Of a stretch of 64,000 nt of DNA, positions 24,262 through 33,512 are shown piece by piece; positions within the stretch are counted from its first letter, which is position 1, and each line of letters starts with the position of its first letter. The notes under the pieces were generated by a model. It worked only from the letters and a program-made list of their open reading frames with translations, did no database searches and was not told the DNA's origin. The stretch is from G963708235 sp963708235 (GTDB lineage Bacteria; Actinomycetota; Acidimicrobiia; Spongiisociales; UBA5794): positions 744,001 through 808,000 of the forward strand of contig OY970200.1 of NCBI GenBank assembly GCA_963708235.1, written 5' to 3'. The position numbers and the translations under genes were made by a program.

Positions 24262-26865
24262 ATGGCCCCCGACCTCACTCCCGACGCCATCCGAGGCCGC
24301 GACTTCGACACGGCGCGCCGCGGCTACGACCGCGATCAGGTGGAGCGCTTCAAGGCCGACGTCGCCGATCGGATCGGCGAACTGGAGAACCGGCTCGCCG
24401 ACATCGACGAACGACTGGGTCAGCTCGGGATCTCCGACCTGCCGTTGCTGGATGCAGAGTTCCAGAGGGTTGCGTCCGAGGTGGCGGACGTCCTCGAGGA
24501 GGCCCGCCGCTCGGCGGCGCACCTCCGCAGCCGGGCCGCCGAGGATGTGGCCATGTGGGAGGCGGAGACCGGGGCGCTCCTGGCAGAGCAGCGTACCGAG
24601 GCGGAGGCGGAAGCCGCCCGCATCATCGAGGCGGCGCAGACCGCAGCCGACGACCTGATGTCGGAGTCCCGTCGCCGAAGTGAGGCGCGTCACCAGGAGG
24701 TCGAACAGGAGGTCCTGGCGATCCGTGCCGCAGCGGAGCACGAGTCGATGCGGATCCTCGCCGATGCCCGTCGCCAAGGGGACGAGATCACCCGCACCGC
24801 ATCGACCGAAGGGCGGCGCATCATCAGGGAAGCCGTCGCCGAGCGCAACCAGATGGACGCGGAAGCGGCGCCGACGGGGACCCATCGGAACGGTGACGCC
24901 GACGCCGAAGCGGCATCGAGCGAACATCCGGCGACGCCGTCGGACACCTCGGTCGCCCAGCCCATCCCCGAACCCGGTCCGACCCGTCTCCCGGACTCCC
25001 CGTCGAGCACGGATGACGATCCGGCACGCAGCGACGACTACCCCGCCAGCGCCTGGCCCGAGGACGACGGGACTGTCCGCATCGTGCGTTCGGGAAGGGT
25101 CGATGACCCCGGCCCCATCGACGCCGATGAGCTGGTCGCCGAGATCGAACAGCTCCGTTCCCTGAATGAGGCCACACCTGATCCTGCCGGGGTCCCGGTG
25201 CCGCCCGTGCCGGGTGGATGGGGATCGGAGGACGACCGCACCACAGCAGAGGTTTCCGCCTCTGCCGAGGATGATCGCGGGCGAGATGACCCGCACTCGA
25301 TCGATGCCACAGAAGTCGACTCGGATGACCTGGCGCCGGCGCCGGCCTCCCCACCGGTGCGTTGGCCCCGGATGCCCGCCACCGCAGCCCCCGCCACCGA
25401 GGTCCCCGCCACCGACGACTCTGCCGGCGACGACTCTGCCGGCGACGACTCTGCCGGCGACGACTCTGCCGGCGACGACTCTGCCGGCGACGACTCTGCC
25501 GGCGACGACTCTGCCGGCGACGACTCTGCCGGCGACGACTCTGCCGGCGACGACTCTGCCGGCGACGACTCTGCCAGCGACGACTCTGCCGGCGATCCGC
25601 AGCCGGACCGATGGGCAACCGGTGGAGCTGACCCGGAGCCGGACGTTTCGGTCGCCCCTGCCGCTGACTCCGACTCCGACACCGACACCGATTCCGGCCA
25701 CGACGCCGCAGCGATCGGTGCGAGTGATGGCCCGGACGACATCCCCGATCCAGGGGTGGACACCGAGCAGCACAAGATGCCGGCCGACGACGATCAGGTC
25801 GACCTCCCCGAAGCCGGACATGAGCCCGCCACGGGTACCGACGACCCGGACCCGGCAGCGCCGGGACCGCTCGACAGCCTGTTCGCCCGGCTCCGGGACA
25901 GCCCAGACGCCGGTGAACCAGATGCCGGTGAACCAGACGCCGGTGAACCAGGCGCCGGTGAACCGGACGCCGGTGAACCAGGCGCCGACAACCCGGACCC
26001 CGGCGACCCGGACCCCGAGATACCCGATCCGGACGGCGGGGTCGACGCCGATCACGGTGACCCGGGCGATGCGGGGTCGTCGACATCCGGCGATCAACCT
26101 GATGACGGCTCGGGGCTCGACGTAGCCGCAGCGGCAGGTGTCCCCGGTGCCGCCGGACCCTCGTCTCCCGACTCGGGGCGAAGTCCCACCACCAACGGCA
26201 GCGGTTCCGTTCCTCGCCCCGCCGGTGCGGTCGATGCCTTCGAGGTGCGTGACCGTCGGCTGCTCCCGGTCGAGAACCGGGTGCTGCGTGAGGCGAAGCG
26301 GGCCATCGTCGAGATTCAGAATCAGACGCTCGAGTCGCTGCGACTCAACCCGGGGCCGTGGACACCGGATCGGGGGTCGTTCACCGTCGAACTGGCCGGA
26401 GCCGTCGACGATCTGATCAGCAGCTCCTACGTTGCCGGTCACGAAGGCGCCGGCGAGCTGACCGGTACCTCGGTGGAGGTGGTCGGTGGGCCGCCGGGGG
26501 ACATCTCCCTCGACCTGGCCGAGGCCCTGTTGGTGGCCACCGCCGATGCGTACGATCGCGCCGTGGCCCGGGATGCAGGGGATCGTGAGGTGGCGGCGAC
26601 GGTCTCCCGTGTGTTTCGCGCCTGGCGGACCGACGAGGCGGAACGCCGTATCCGCGGGATCGCCTACACCGCCTATCACCGGGGTCTGGTGAGCGGACTT
26701 GCCGCCGCCGGCGTCGCTGCGGTGACCGCGGTCTCGGAGGGTCGCCGGTGCACCGACTGTGCGGCGGTCACGGAAGCCGTATGGGATCCGGCGGGACCGG
26801 TACCGCCCGGTGTCGTGCTTCCGCCGGCACACCCGGAGTGCATCGCCACCATCGTCCCGGCGTAA
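24262..26865 (+). CDS. DivIVA-like coiled-coil protein with phage Mu F-like C-terminus
   Basis: 867 aa in three parts. Residues 1-45 (IRGRDFDTARRGYDRDQVERF) match the DivIVA membrane-curvature domain, followed by a long Ala/Glu/Arg coiled coil to about 205. Residues about 206-655 are a disordered acidic linker with twelve DDSAG repeats (385-444) and five DAGEP repeats (549-573). The last about 200 residues (from AFEVRDRRLLPVENRVLREAKRAIV) are helical and end in AYTAYHRGLVSGL, then CTDCAAVTEAVW, then PPAHPECIATIVP. This Cys-x2-Cys ... His-x2-Cys ending resembles the Mu F/SPP1 gp7 head-morphogenesis family. It is presumably a pole or septum scaffold; the C-terminal role is unknown. Confidence 0.75.
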   Translation: MAPDLTPDAIRGRDFDTARRGYDRDQVERFKADVADRIGELENRLADIDERLGQLGISDLPLLDAEFQRVASEVADVLEEARRSAAHLRSRAAEDVAMWEAETGALLAEQRTEAEAEAARIIEAAQTAADDLMSESRRRSEARHQEVEQEVLAIRAAAEHESMRILADARRQGDEITRTASTEGRRIIREAVAERNQMDAEAAPTGTHRNGDADAEAASSEHPATPSDTSVAQPIPEPGPTRLPDSPSSTDDDPARSDDYPASAWPEDDGTVRIVRSGRVDDPGPIDADELVAEIEQLRSLNEATPDPAGVPVPPVPGGWGSEDDRTTAEVSASAEDDRGRDDPHSIDATEVDSDDLAPAPASPPVRWPRMPATAAPATEVPATDDSAGDDSAGDDSAGDDSAGDDSAGDDSAGDDSAGDDSAGDDSAGDDSAGDDSASDDSAGDPQPDRWATGGADPEPDVSVAPAADSDSDTDTDSGHDAAAIGASDGPDDIPDPGVDTEQHKMPADDDQVDLPEAGHEPATGTDDPDPAAPGPLDSLFARLRDSPDAGEPDAGEPDAGEPGAGEPDAGEPGADNPDPGDPDPEIPDPDGGVDADHGDPGDAGSSTSGDQPDDGSGLDVAAAAGVPGAAGPSSPDSGRSPTTNGSGSVPRPAGAVDAFEVRDRRLLPVENRVLREAKRAIVEIQNQTLESLRLNPGPWTPDRGSFTVELAGAVDDLISSSYVAGHEGAGELTGTSVEVVGGPPGDISLDLAEALLVATADAYDRAVARDAGDREVAATVSRVFRAWRTDEAERRIRGIAYTAYHRGLVSGLAAAGVAAVTAVSEGRRCTDCAAVTEAVWDPAGPVPPGVVLPPAHPECIATIVPA
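25414..25593 (+). repeat. Twelve-copy 15-bp in-frame tandem repeat
   Basis: GACGACTCTGCCGGC is repeated 12 times without gaps (180 bp); only copy 11 differs, by one base (GGC to AGC, giving DDSAS). Encodes (DDSAG)12. The near identity at DNA level, including the non-preferred TCT codon, indicates recent expansion by slippage or recombination rather than selection on the protein alone. Confidence 0.95.
25906..25980 (+). repeat. Five-copy 15-bp in-frame tandem repeat
   Basis: GACGCCGGTGAACCA repeats five times with three substitutions (GAT at copy 2; GGC and CCG in copy 4), encoding DAGEP/GAGEP. It lies in the same disordered linker as the DDSAG array but is unrelated in sequence. Confidence 0.9.
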
Positions 26866-27002
26866 TCGACAGCGGGCTGCGGCCGTGGCGGGGCGGTTCC
26901 CGGCTCCGGTCACGCTCGTCGCAGCCGACGGTCTCGGTCCCCGTATCACCATTCGGCGAGGTGTGGGAGGGGGCGCCGGACCGGGTTGTCGACGGGAGGC
27001 AA

Positions 27003-27008
27003 TACAAT
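27003..27008 (+). promoter_or_regulatory. Leaderless -10 element for the UPF0182 gene
   Basis: TACAAT ends 7 nt before GTG 27016. A GGGAGG 16 nt before the start is too distant to be a good Shine-Dalgarno, so a leaderless start is favoured over the in-frame TTG at 26986. Confidence 0.6.
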
Positions 27009-27015
27009 CCGCTCC

Positions 27016-29925
27016 GTGATCAACAGCGAGCCGACCCCCATCCGGCCCCGAAGCGCCCCGCGACGCCTCATTTCCATCGTGGTCGGTGGACTGTTTCTCC
27101 TGCTGTTCACGTTGCGGTCGATCGCCACGTTCTGGACCGATTACCTGTGGTTCGATTCGATCGATGTCACCAGTGTGTGGAGGACATTGATCTTCACCAG
27201 GGTGTGGATGGTGGCGGTCGCCACGGTTGTCGCCGCACTGCTGATCTGGCTCAATCTCTGGCTCGCCGACCGGCTGTCGCCACGGCGTCCCGCCCTGATC
27301 GGCAGCCCCGATGAAGAGTTGTTGGAGCGGTGGCAGTCATGGGTGCGGAATCGGGTGTTCTGGTTCCGCCTCGGCGTCTCGATCGGTCTCGGTCTCCTCA
27401 TCGGGCTGGGCGCCTCGTTGTGGTGGCAGGACTTCTTGTTGTTCCGCCATGGCGGCGACTTCGGGATCGTCGACCCGATCTTCAACAACGACGTCGGTCT
27501 GTATGTCTTCCGCCTGCCGTTCTACCGGGCGCTGTTCGGATGGGTGTTCCAGCTGTTCGTGGTGGTGGCGCTCGTCGTCGCCGTGGTCCACTACCTCAAC
27601 GGCGGGATCCAGGTGCAGATGGAACGACGGGTCACCCCCGGGGTCAAGGTCCATCTTTCGGTGATCTTCGCCCTGCTGGCGCTGCTCAAGGCCGTCGGCT
27701 ACCGGCTGGACACCTGGGATCTGCTCTACTCCGAACGAGGGCGGGTGGTGGGAGCGTCGTACACCGACGTCAACGCCCAGCTCCCGGCGCTGCGGCTGCT
27801 GATTCTGATCTCGGTGGTGGCCGCCGTCATCCTCCTGGTGAATCTGTGGTTCCGGGGCTGGACCCTCCCGCTGGTGGCGCTGGGTCTGTGGTTGTTCACC
27901 TCGATCGTCATCGGCGGTCTCTACCCGACATTCGTCCAGCGGTTCCGGGTGATTCCCGACGAGGTGAACAAAGAGGTCGAGTACGTCGGTTACAACATCG
28001 ACGCCACCCGACAGGCCTATGGGCTGTCGGATGTCCAGGTGCGCAACTTCGCCGCATCCAGCGACCTCGATTTCGAGGACCTGGAGAACAACCAGGCGAC
28101 CATCGACAACATCCGCTTGTGGGATCCCTCGGTGCTGGCCACGACGTTCCGGGAACTGCAGGAGATTCGCGCCTTCTATCGCATCGAGGATGTCGATGTC
28201 GATCGGTACGAGATCGACGGCGACCTGACCCAGGTGATGATCTCCGCCCGCGAGCTCGACGAGCGGAACATCCCCGGCGGGGGATGGGTCAACGAGAAGT
28301 TGGTGTACACCCATGGTTTCGGGGCGGTGTTGTCTCCGGCCAACGATGTCACGTCGGTGGGTCAGCCACAGTTCCTGATCAAGGACATTCCCCCCGTCTC
28401 CCAGGCGGAGGAGTTGGAGATCGACCAGCCCCGTATCTACTTCTCCGATACCGCCACCACCGACTATCGCATCGTCAACACCGACGAGTTGGAGGTCGAC
28501 TTCCCGATCAGCGACAGCGAGGTGTCCCGTAACAGTTACGAGGGTGGCGGCGGGGTCACCCTGGGTGGGTTCTTCCGGCGGGCCGCCTGGGCGTTGCGCT
28601 TCGGTGACGTCGACGTGCTGATCTCGTCGCAGCCCCGCGCCGACAGCCAGGTGCTGATCGCCCGCAACATCCGAGAGCGGATCCAGAAGCTCGCCCCCTT
28701 CCTCCACGGCGACGCCGACCCCTATCTGGTGCTCCAGGACGGTGGGTTGACCTGGGTGATGGACCTGTACACGGTCACCGACGACTATCCGTATTCGGCC
28801 GAGGCGCTGACCGGGCGGCTGGATCGGTCTCCGGGGCTCCCGATGGGCTTCAACTACATCCGCAACTCGGTGAAGGCCACCGTCGACACCTACACCGGCG
28901 AGGTGACGTTCTATGTGATCGATGAGAGCGATCCGTTGATTCTCGCCCAACGGCGGATCTTCCCCGACCTGTTCACCGACTCCGAGGTGCCCGACACGCT
29001 CCGCCGCCAGTTCCGGTACCCGGAGGATATGTTCCGGGTCCAGTCGGACATGTACCTGCTCTACCACATGACCCAACCGCGCGACTTCTTCAACAACGTC
29101 GATCCGTGGCAGATCGCCAGCGACCCGTCGACCTCGGGACGTCCCGATCTCCGGGGGACGATCATCGACGACGAGGGCACCCCGGTGCGTCCGATGCTCC
29201 CGTACTACCTGCTGATGCGGCTCCCCGAAGACGACGAGCTGTCGTTCCTGATCATGCAGCCCTTCACCCCGGCCAATCGCCCCAACATGGTGTCGTTCAT
29301 GGTCGCCAAGAGCGGTCCGGATGCCTACGGGGAGATCGTGGACTTCCGGCTTCCGTCGGCGTCGGCGCAGCAGGGCCCGGGCCAGGTCGGCCAGTTCATC
29401 AACCAGGATCCGGAGATCGCCGCCGAGTTCACCCTGCTCAGCCAGGGTGGCGCCGACATCATCCAGGGCAACATGCTGCTGGTGCCGATCGAGGAATCGC
29501 TGCTCTACGTCCAGCCGATCTATGTCAGGGCCGACGACGAGGGCGGTGGCGACGGACAGGGTATCCCGGAGTTCAAGCGTGCCGTGGTCTCCTTCAACGG
29601 CCAGATCGAGATGCGCGAGTCGTTGGGTGAGGCGCTGGCCGCCATCTTCGGTGATGCCCCCGGCGACCAGGATCCCGACGATGACGGGACCCCGCCCGTC
29701 GACGGTGACGAATCGGAGATTCCCGAAGAGGTGGCGGCGCTGCTCGACGGGGCCGCCACCGCCTTCGACGAGGCACAGGCCGCCCTGCTCGACGGTGACC
29801 TCGCCGCCTACCAGTCGAGCATCGAGGAGGCGCAGCGCCTCGTCGCCCGTGCCCGCATCGCCGCCGGTCTCGACTCTCCGACCACCGACGTGCCGGCTGA
29901 GCCCACCGAACCCACCGAGGGCTGA
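27016..29925 (+). CDS. UPF0182 family large membrane protein
   Basis: 969 aa from GTG 27016. Seven hydrophobic segments lie in the first about 320 residues (RRLISIVVGGLFLLLFTLRSIATFWTDYLWF is the family opening). A large extracytoplasmic domain with family-typical stretches follows (YVGYNIDATRQAYGL, YTHGFGAVLSPAN, LVLQDGGLTWVMDLY). The last about 80 residues are acidic and low-complexity, with a helical AAFDEAQAALLDGDLAAYQ segment and PTEPTEG tail. The function is unknown across Actinobacteria, where the gene often neighbours a YlbL-like protease as here. The gene ends convergently with the CPBP protease gene. Confidence 0.95.
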   Translation: MINSEPTPIRPRSAPRRLISIVVGGLFLLLFTLRSIATFWTDYLWFDSIDVTSVWRTLIFTRVWMVAVATVVAALLIWLNLWLADRLSPRRPALIGSPDEELLERWQSWVRNRVFWFRLGVSIGLGLLIGLGASLWWQDFLLFRHGGDFGIVDPIFNNDVGLYVFRLPFYRALFGWVFQLFVVVALVVAVVHYLNGGIQVQMERRVTPGVKVHLSVIFALLALLKAVGYRLDTWDLLYSERGRVVGASYTDVNAQLPALRLLILISVVAAVILLVNLWFRGWTLPLVALGLWLFTSIVIGGLYPTFVQRFRVIPDEVNKEVEYVGYNIDATRQAYGLSDVQVRNFAASSDLDFEDLENNQATIDNIRLWDPSVLATTFRELQEIRAFYRIEDVDVDRYEIDGDLTQVMISARELDERNIPGGGWVNEKLVYTHGFGAVLSPANDVTSVGQPQFLIKDIPPVSQAEELEIDQPRIYFSDTATTDYRIVNTDELEVDFPISDSEVSRNSYEGGGGVTLGGFFRRAAWALRFGDVDVLISSQPRADSQVLIARNIRERIQKLAPFLHGDADPYLVLQDGGLTWVMDLYTVTDDYPYSAEALTGRLDRSPGLPMGFNYIRNSVKATVDTYTGEVTFYVIDESDPLILAQRRIFPDLFTDSEVPDTLRRQFRYPEDMFRVQSDMYLLYHMTQPRDFFNNVDPWQIASDPSTSGRPDLRGTIIDDEGTPVRPMLPYYLLMRLPEDDELSFLIMQPFTPANRPNMVSFMVAKSGPDAYGEIVDFRLPSASAQQGPGQVGQFINQDPEIAAEFTLLSQGGADIIQGNMLLVPIEESLLYVQPIYVRADDEGGGDGQGIPEFKRAVVSFNGQIEMRESLGEALAAIFGDAPGDQDPDDDGTPPVDGDESEIPEEVAALLDGAATAFDEAQAALLDGDLAAYQSSIEEAQRLVARARIAAGLDSPTTDVPAEPTEPTEG

Positions 29926-30028
29926 CCGAGCCTCTGGCGCCGGTAACCGCCTTACCGATTCTGGCCACCCGCGCACCGACCCGCCGCCCAGGGCGCCGTG
30001 GCAGCCGCCAACTGCGGCATTGCGCCGG

Positions 30029-30727
30029 TCAGTGGCCGACGAGGGCGGCGGCGAGGAGAGGGATGGTGTTGGTGGCGGTGTGGGCGAGGATCGGGGCGAC
30101 GAGACTCCCGGAGACCAGCCGCAGCCACCCGAACACCAGCCCGGCGATCGTCGTCGAGATGAGCGTGCCAAAGGTGGCGTCGGTGCGACTGATCTCATCG
30201 AGTGCGGTGTTGTCGGGTGGCGAAAGCCACGCCGGGAAGACATGCCACAACCCGAACAGGATCGAGCAGACGACCAGGGCGACAGCGGTGGGGGCGATCC
30301 GTCGCAGCAGCGCCAGGAGCATCCCGCGGAAGATGAGCTCCTCGACCAGCACCGTTCCCAAAGGGATCACGACCACCACCCGGATCAGCAGCTCGATGAC
30401 ACCGGCGTCGGCCCGGGAGTCGTCGAAGATCGGACCCAGCCAGGGGGCCACCGCCGCAACGGTGACGACCGTCGCCACCACCACGAACGACGCCATCCCA
30501 TATCGGAGACCCTCGTGGACGTGATCCGGGTTGAGACCGAGCTCGGAGCGGGTGACGGCGGCGGTGCGCCCGATGGCGATGGCGGCACCGGCGATGGCAA
30601 CGGTGAACGTCCACTGCGTGACCTCCGACAGCGCCAGGGAGCGGACGATGTTGGCCATCGCCAGGATGGCGATCAGAAGCGCCAGCGCCTCGTAGCTGCG
30701 GCGCCGCGGGTGTGCCGGTCGGGTCAT
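30029..30727 (-). CDS. CPBP (CAAX-like) intramembrane metalloprotease
   Basis: 232 aa with about seven transmembrane helices. The ABI/CPBP motif EELIFRG has Glu129, Glu130 and Arg134, and the second motif includes His162 (FGLWHVFP); a third, LAHTATN, lies near the C-terminus. ATG 30727 overlaps the stop of the upstream Abhydrolase_9 gene (ATGA), so the two are co-translated. The longer open frame to 30985 is read-through. Substrate unknown; bacterial members act in bacteriocin self-immunity or membrane protein maturation. Confidence 0.9.
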   Translation of the reverse strand: MTRPAHPRRRSYEALALLIAILAMANIVRSLALSEVTQWTFTVAIAGAAIAIGRTAAVTRSELGLNPDHVHEGLRYGMASFVVVATVVTVAAVAPWLGPIFDDSRADAGVIELLIRVVVVIPLGTVLVEELIFRGMLLALLRRIAPTAVALVVCSILFGLWHVFPAWLSPPDNTALDEISRTDATFGTLISTTIAGLVFGWLRLVSGSLVAPILAHTATNTIPLLAAALVGH

Positions 30728-32562
30728 CCCCGTCCGAGGAAGTCCATCAGCCGCCTCGAGTCGTCGCTGGTCCATCCGTCCGGTGGGATCACTTGGGCCC
30801 ATGCCGGAACGAACACGTCGGTGTAGTCGTGGCCATGTCCGGAGGGTGCGCTGAACCCCGCAATGAGATCGGCGACCACCTGGGTGAAGGTCACCACAGG
30901 GAACCATCTGCCCCCGTCGGGAACATCGTCGCCGCGAGGTACGTCCATCCACTCTGGGCGAGCGCGCATCGTGGTCCAGTTCCATACCCCGACGGGGTCT
31001 GATGCGTGATGGACGTACAGGATGCGGGGACCCTGCCAGCCCGGGTCAGGTTCGATGACATCGTCGATGGAGGTGGCGAACCGCACCGTTGCGCCACCGT
31101 CGTAGATCGGTTTCCACACGGGGGTTCCCGGGTCGCGGTCGGCGGTGAGGAGGCTCCATACGGGGTTCGACTCGACCGGCCCGGTGAAGAGGGCACCATC
31201 GGACCGGGCGACGAGGTTGTTGAGCGACGACCTCGCATCGCGGGCGGTGAATGCGGCCTCGGCGCCGTAGGACCCGAGGCTCTGTCCGAACACGACCAGC
31301 ATGGGCCGGTCGCCTTCGGGGAGCTCGATCCACCGTTCGTAGATGGTCTCGTAGAGCGCGGTCCCGGCCTCGGCGGCGACGGGGAGGTCGACCAGGAACG
31401 AGATCCAGCTCGGAAGGTAGGAGTACTGGATCGAGGCAATGGCGGTGTCGCCGCGGTGCAGCATCTCGACGGCTTCGGCGGCGTAGGGGTCGATCCAACC
31501 CGTGCCGGTGGCGGTGGCGACGACCAGCACCGACCGGTTGAAGGCGCCGGTGCGCTCCAACTCGGCGAGAGCGAGTTCGGCACGTTCGTCGGCACTGTCG
31601 GCGGAACGGAGCCCGGCATACACCCGGATCGGTTCGGCGACCTCGACGTCGGGTCCGTGGAACCGGGCGAGGTCGTCGCGGCTCACTGCCCCTGCGCTGA
31701 AGGTGCGGCCCTGCCGGCCCAGCGTGTCCCACGGCACCAGCGATTCGGGCCCCCCGCTGGCGAGCGGGGTGGTGGGGGCGAACACGCCCTCGTCGGTGGA
31801 ATCGTCGACCGTTCCGAATGCGGTGTTGGCCCGGTCGACGAACCATTCGAAGGCGACATCGCGCACCAGGACCGAGGTGCCGACGATGACGATGAGCACC
31901 GTCGCCGCCATCGCCAGCGGGAACGGCAGATGTCGTTTGGTGAAGCGGTCGATGGCCCGGATTCCCCGCCACACCAACCGGCCCAGCACCGCGAAGATGA
32001 GGATCAGGATCACGGTGACCGCATGCATGGGCACGATCGTGAGATCGGAGATGTGGGGGAGCGTGACCAGGTCGCGTTGCTCGTTCTGCCAGCCGGGCCA
32101 GGCGGCGATCCCGGCGGTGATCGCAAGGATGGCGACCGCGGTGAGGATGCGCCACGCCAGTTTTCGGATCTCGGCGGAGGGTCGGCGGTCGATGCGGTTC
32201 AGAAGTCGATGACCGAGGTATCCGGCGAGCGTCCCGAAGGCGTATCCGATGCCGAAGCTGATCGCACTTACTGCGGCCTGCGCCACCCATGAGCGGGGCA
32301 GCAGCGTGGGAGGGATCGAGTGCCACCAGAACACCAGGCCGAGCACCACGCCACCGAAGGTGGGGCGCCGGAACAGCGACCGGGCAAGTGACGGGACTGG
32401 CCGGGTGCGGGGTGACGAACCGTTGCCGAGCGTGGGGTCGTCGAGGTCGGCGCCCAGTGGATTGCCGCGACGGCGGTTTCGGCGGGTGGTGCGATCCACG
32501 GGATCCTCGTCACTGTCCAGGACCCGGCCGATTGCCAGGCGGTTCGAGCGGAGTGTATCCAT
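30724..32562 (-). CDS. Membrane alpha/beta-hydrolase (Abhydrolase_9 family)
   Basis: 612 aa. After about 55 basic, polar residues there are five hydrophobic segments (about 60-245; Abhydrolase_9_N), and then a soluble alpha/beta-hydrolase domain. The nucleophile elbow GQSLGSYGA places Ser at residue 428, DPGWQGPRILYVHHASDP supplies a likely catalytic Asp, and HGHDYTDVF near the C-terminus a likely His. ATG 32562 is used; TTG 32574 is an in-frame alternative. It is operonic with the CPBP protease. The family is widespread in Actinobacteria and its substrate is unknown, possibly a lipid or wall ester. Confidence 0.88.
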   Translation of the reverse strand: MDTLRSNRLAIGRVLDSDEDPVDRTTRRNRRRGNPLGADLDDPTLGNGSSPRTRPVPSLARSLFRRPTFGGVVLGLVFWWHSIPPTLLPRSWVAQAAVSAISFGIGYAFGTLAGYLGHRLLNRIDRRPSAEIRKLAWRILTAVAILAITAGIAAWPGWQNEQRDLVTLPHISDLTIVPMHAVTVILILIFAVLGRLVWRGIRAIDRFTKRHLPFPLAMAATVLIVIVGTSVLVRDVAFEWFVDRANTAFGTVDDSTDEGVFAPTTPLASGGPESLVPWDTLGRQGRTFSAGAVSRDDLARFHGPDVEVAEPIRVYAGLRSADSADERAELALAELERTGAFNRSVLVVATATGTGWIDPYAAEAVEMLHRGDTAIASIQYSYLPSWISFLVDLPVAAEAGTALYETIYERWIELPEGDRPMLVVFGQSLGSYGAEAAFTARDARSSLNNLVARSDGALFTGPVESNPVWSLLTADRDPGTPVWKPIYDGGATVRFATSIDDVIEPDPGWQGPRILYVHHASDPVGVWNWTTMRARPEWMDVPRGDDVPDGGRWFPVVTFTQVVADLIAGFSAPSGHGHDYTDVFVPAWAQVIPPDGWTSDDSRRLMDFLGRG

Positions 32563-32672
32563 CGGCGCCAACACGGTTGGTCGGCGACGGTGGGCGTGCT
32601 GCGAACATAGGGGGAATATCGCCGTGGTCCGTCCGCTTGGTTGCTGACGTCAACAACAGGAGCGTCACCGTC

Positions 32673-33380
32673 ATGCAGGTCGAGATCTGGTCCGATGTCA
32701 TCTGTCCGTACTGTGGTCTCGGTCAGCATCGTCTCGACACCGCCCTCGCCCAATTCCCGCACGGCGACGAGGTGACAGTGGTGCACCGGTCCTTTCAGCT
32801 CGATCCGGCGTTCCCGGAGGGCATCATCGAGAACGTCCGGGACGTGCTCGAAAAGCGTCGTGGCATCCCGGGCGACCGCCACGAGGCGACGGCGCGCCAC
32901 CTCGAGGCGGTCGCCGCCGCCGAAGGTCTGGTTCCCTACATCGTTGCCGACAGTCGGATGGGCAACACCTCTCTCACCCATCAGCTTCTGGCTCATGCCT
33001 CCGACCACGGTCTGGAAGACCTCGCCTGGCGGTATCTCTATCGCAGCTACTTCGGTGAGGCACGTGACATCTTCACCCTCGATGCCCTGGTCGGGATCGC
33101 CGCCGAGATCGGTCTCGATGCCGACGAGGCACGGCGGGTCCTCACCGACCGCCGACACGCCCAGCGGGTCGCCGACGACGCCGCCGATGCCCAGGCACTC
33201 GGGGCGACCGGGGTGCCGTTCATCGTCATCGACCGCCGCTACGGCATCGCCGGCGCCCAGCCGCTCGAGGTGTTCAGCCGGACGCTCGAAGCGGCATGGC
33301 AGGCCCGCCAACCGGAGCTGGTCACGATCGACGGCGACGGCGCCGCCTGCTGTGGGCCGGACGGCTGCGCCGGCCCCTGA
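32673..33380 (+). CDS. FrnE-like DsbA-family oxidoreductase
   Basis: 235 aa, cytoplasmic (no signal). The thioredoxin-fold active site CPYC (Cys11, Cys14) sits in WSDVICPYCGLGQHRL. The C-terminal ATGVPFIVIDRRYGIAGAQP is the cis-Pro loop and typical of FrnE/DSBA_oxidored. A CCGPDGC tail adds three extra cysteines (two adjacent), which could bind metal or relay disulfides. ATG 32673 has AGGAG 10 nt upstream; the longer frame overlaps the divergent hydrolase gene and is rejected. Probably handles disulfide or oxidative stress. Confidence 0.9.
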   Translation: MQVEIWSDVICPYCGLGQHRLDTALAQFPHGDEVTVVHRSFQLDPAFPEGIIENVRDVLEKRRGIPGDRHEATARHLEAVAAAEGLVPYIVADSRMGNTSLTHQLLAHASDHGLEDLAWRYLYRSYFGEARDIFTLDALVGIAAEIGLDADEARRVLTDRRHAQRVADDAADAQALGATGVPFIVIDRRYGIAGAQPLEVFSRTLEAAWQARQPELVTIDGDGAACCGPDGCAGP

Positions 33381-33512
33381 TCCCGATCCGGTGACCCATA
33401 TGGCGACCCGGTGTCGCTTCCCGTGCGGGGTGCCCTGCAACCCGGGGGAAGGCTACGGGGTTCACTGGAGAACACCCGTCGGATTCGGGTGGAGCGAAAG
33501 GGCTGAACTACC

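Noticed and set aside
25414..25593. CRISPR-like array
   Set aside because: Units are contiguous 15-bp repeats without spacers and lie in frame within a gene.
24163..26952. 929-aa reverse-strand frame with VVAGR repeats
   Set aside because: The repeat is only the antisense reading of the DDSAG array; the forward gene has domain signatures and a leaderless promoter.
27337..30243. 968-aa reverse-strand frame
   Set aside because: Antisense shadow of the UPF0182 gene; no coherent domain.
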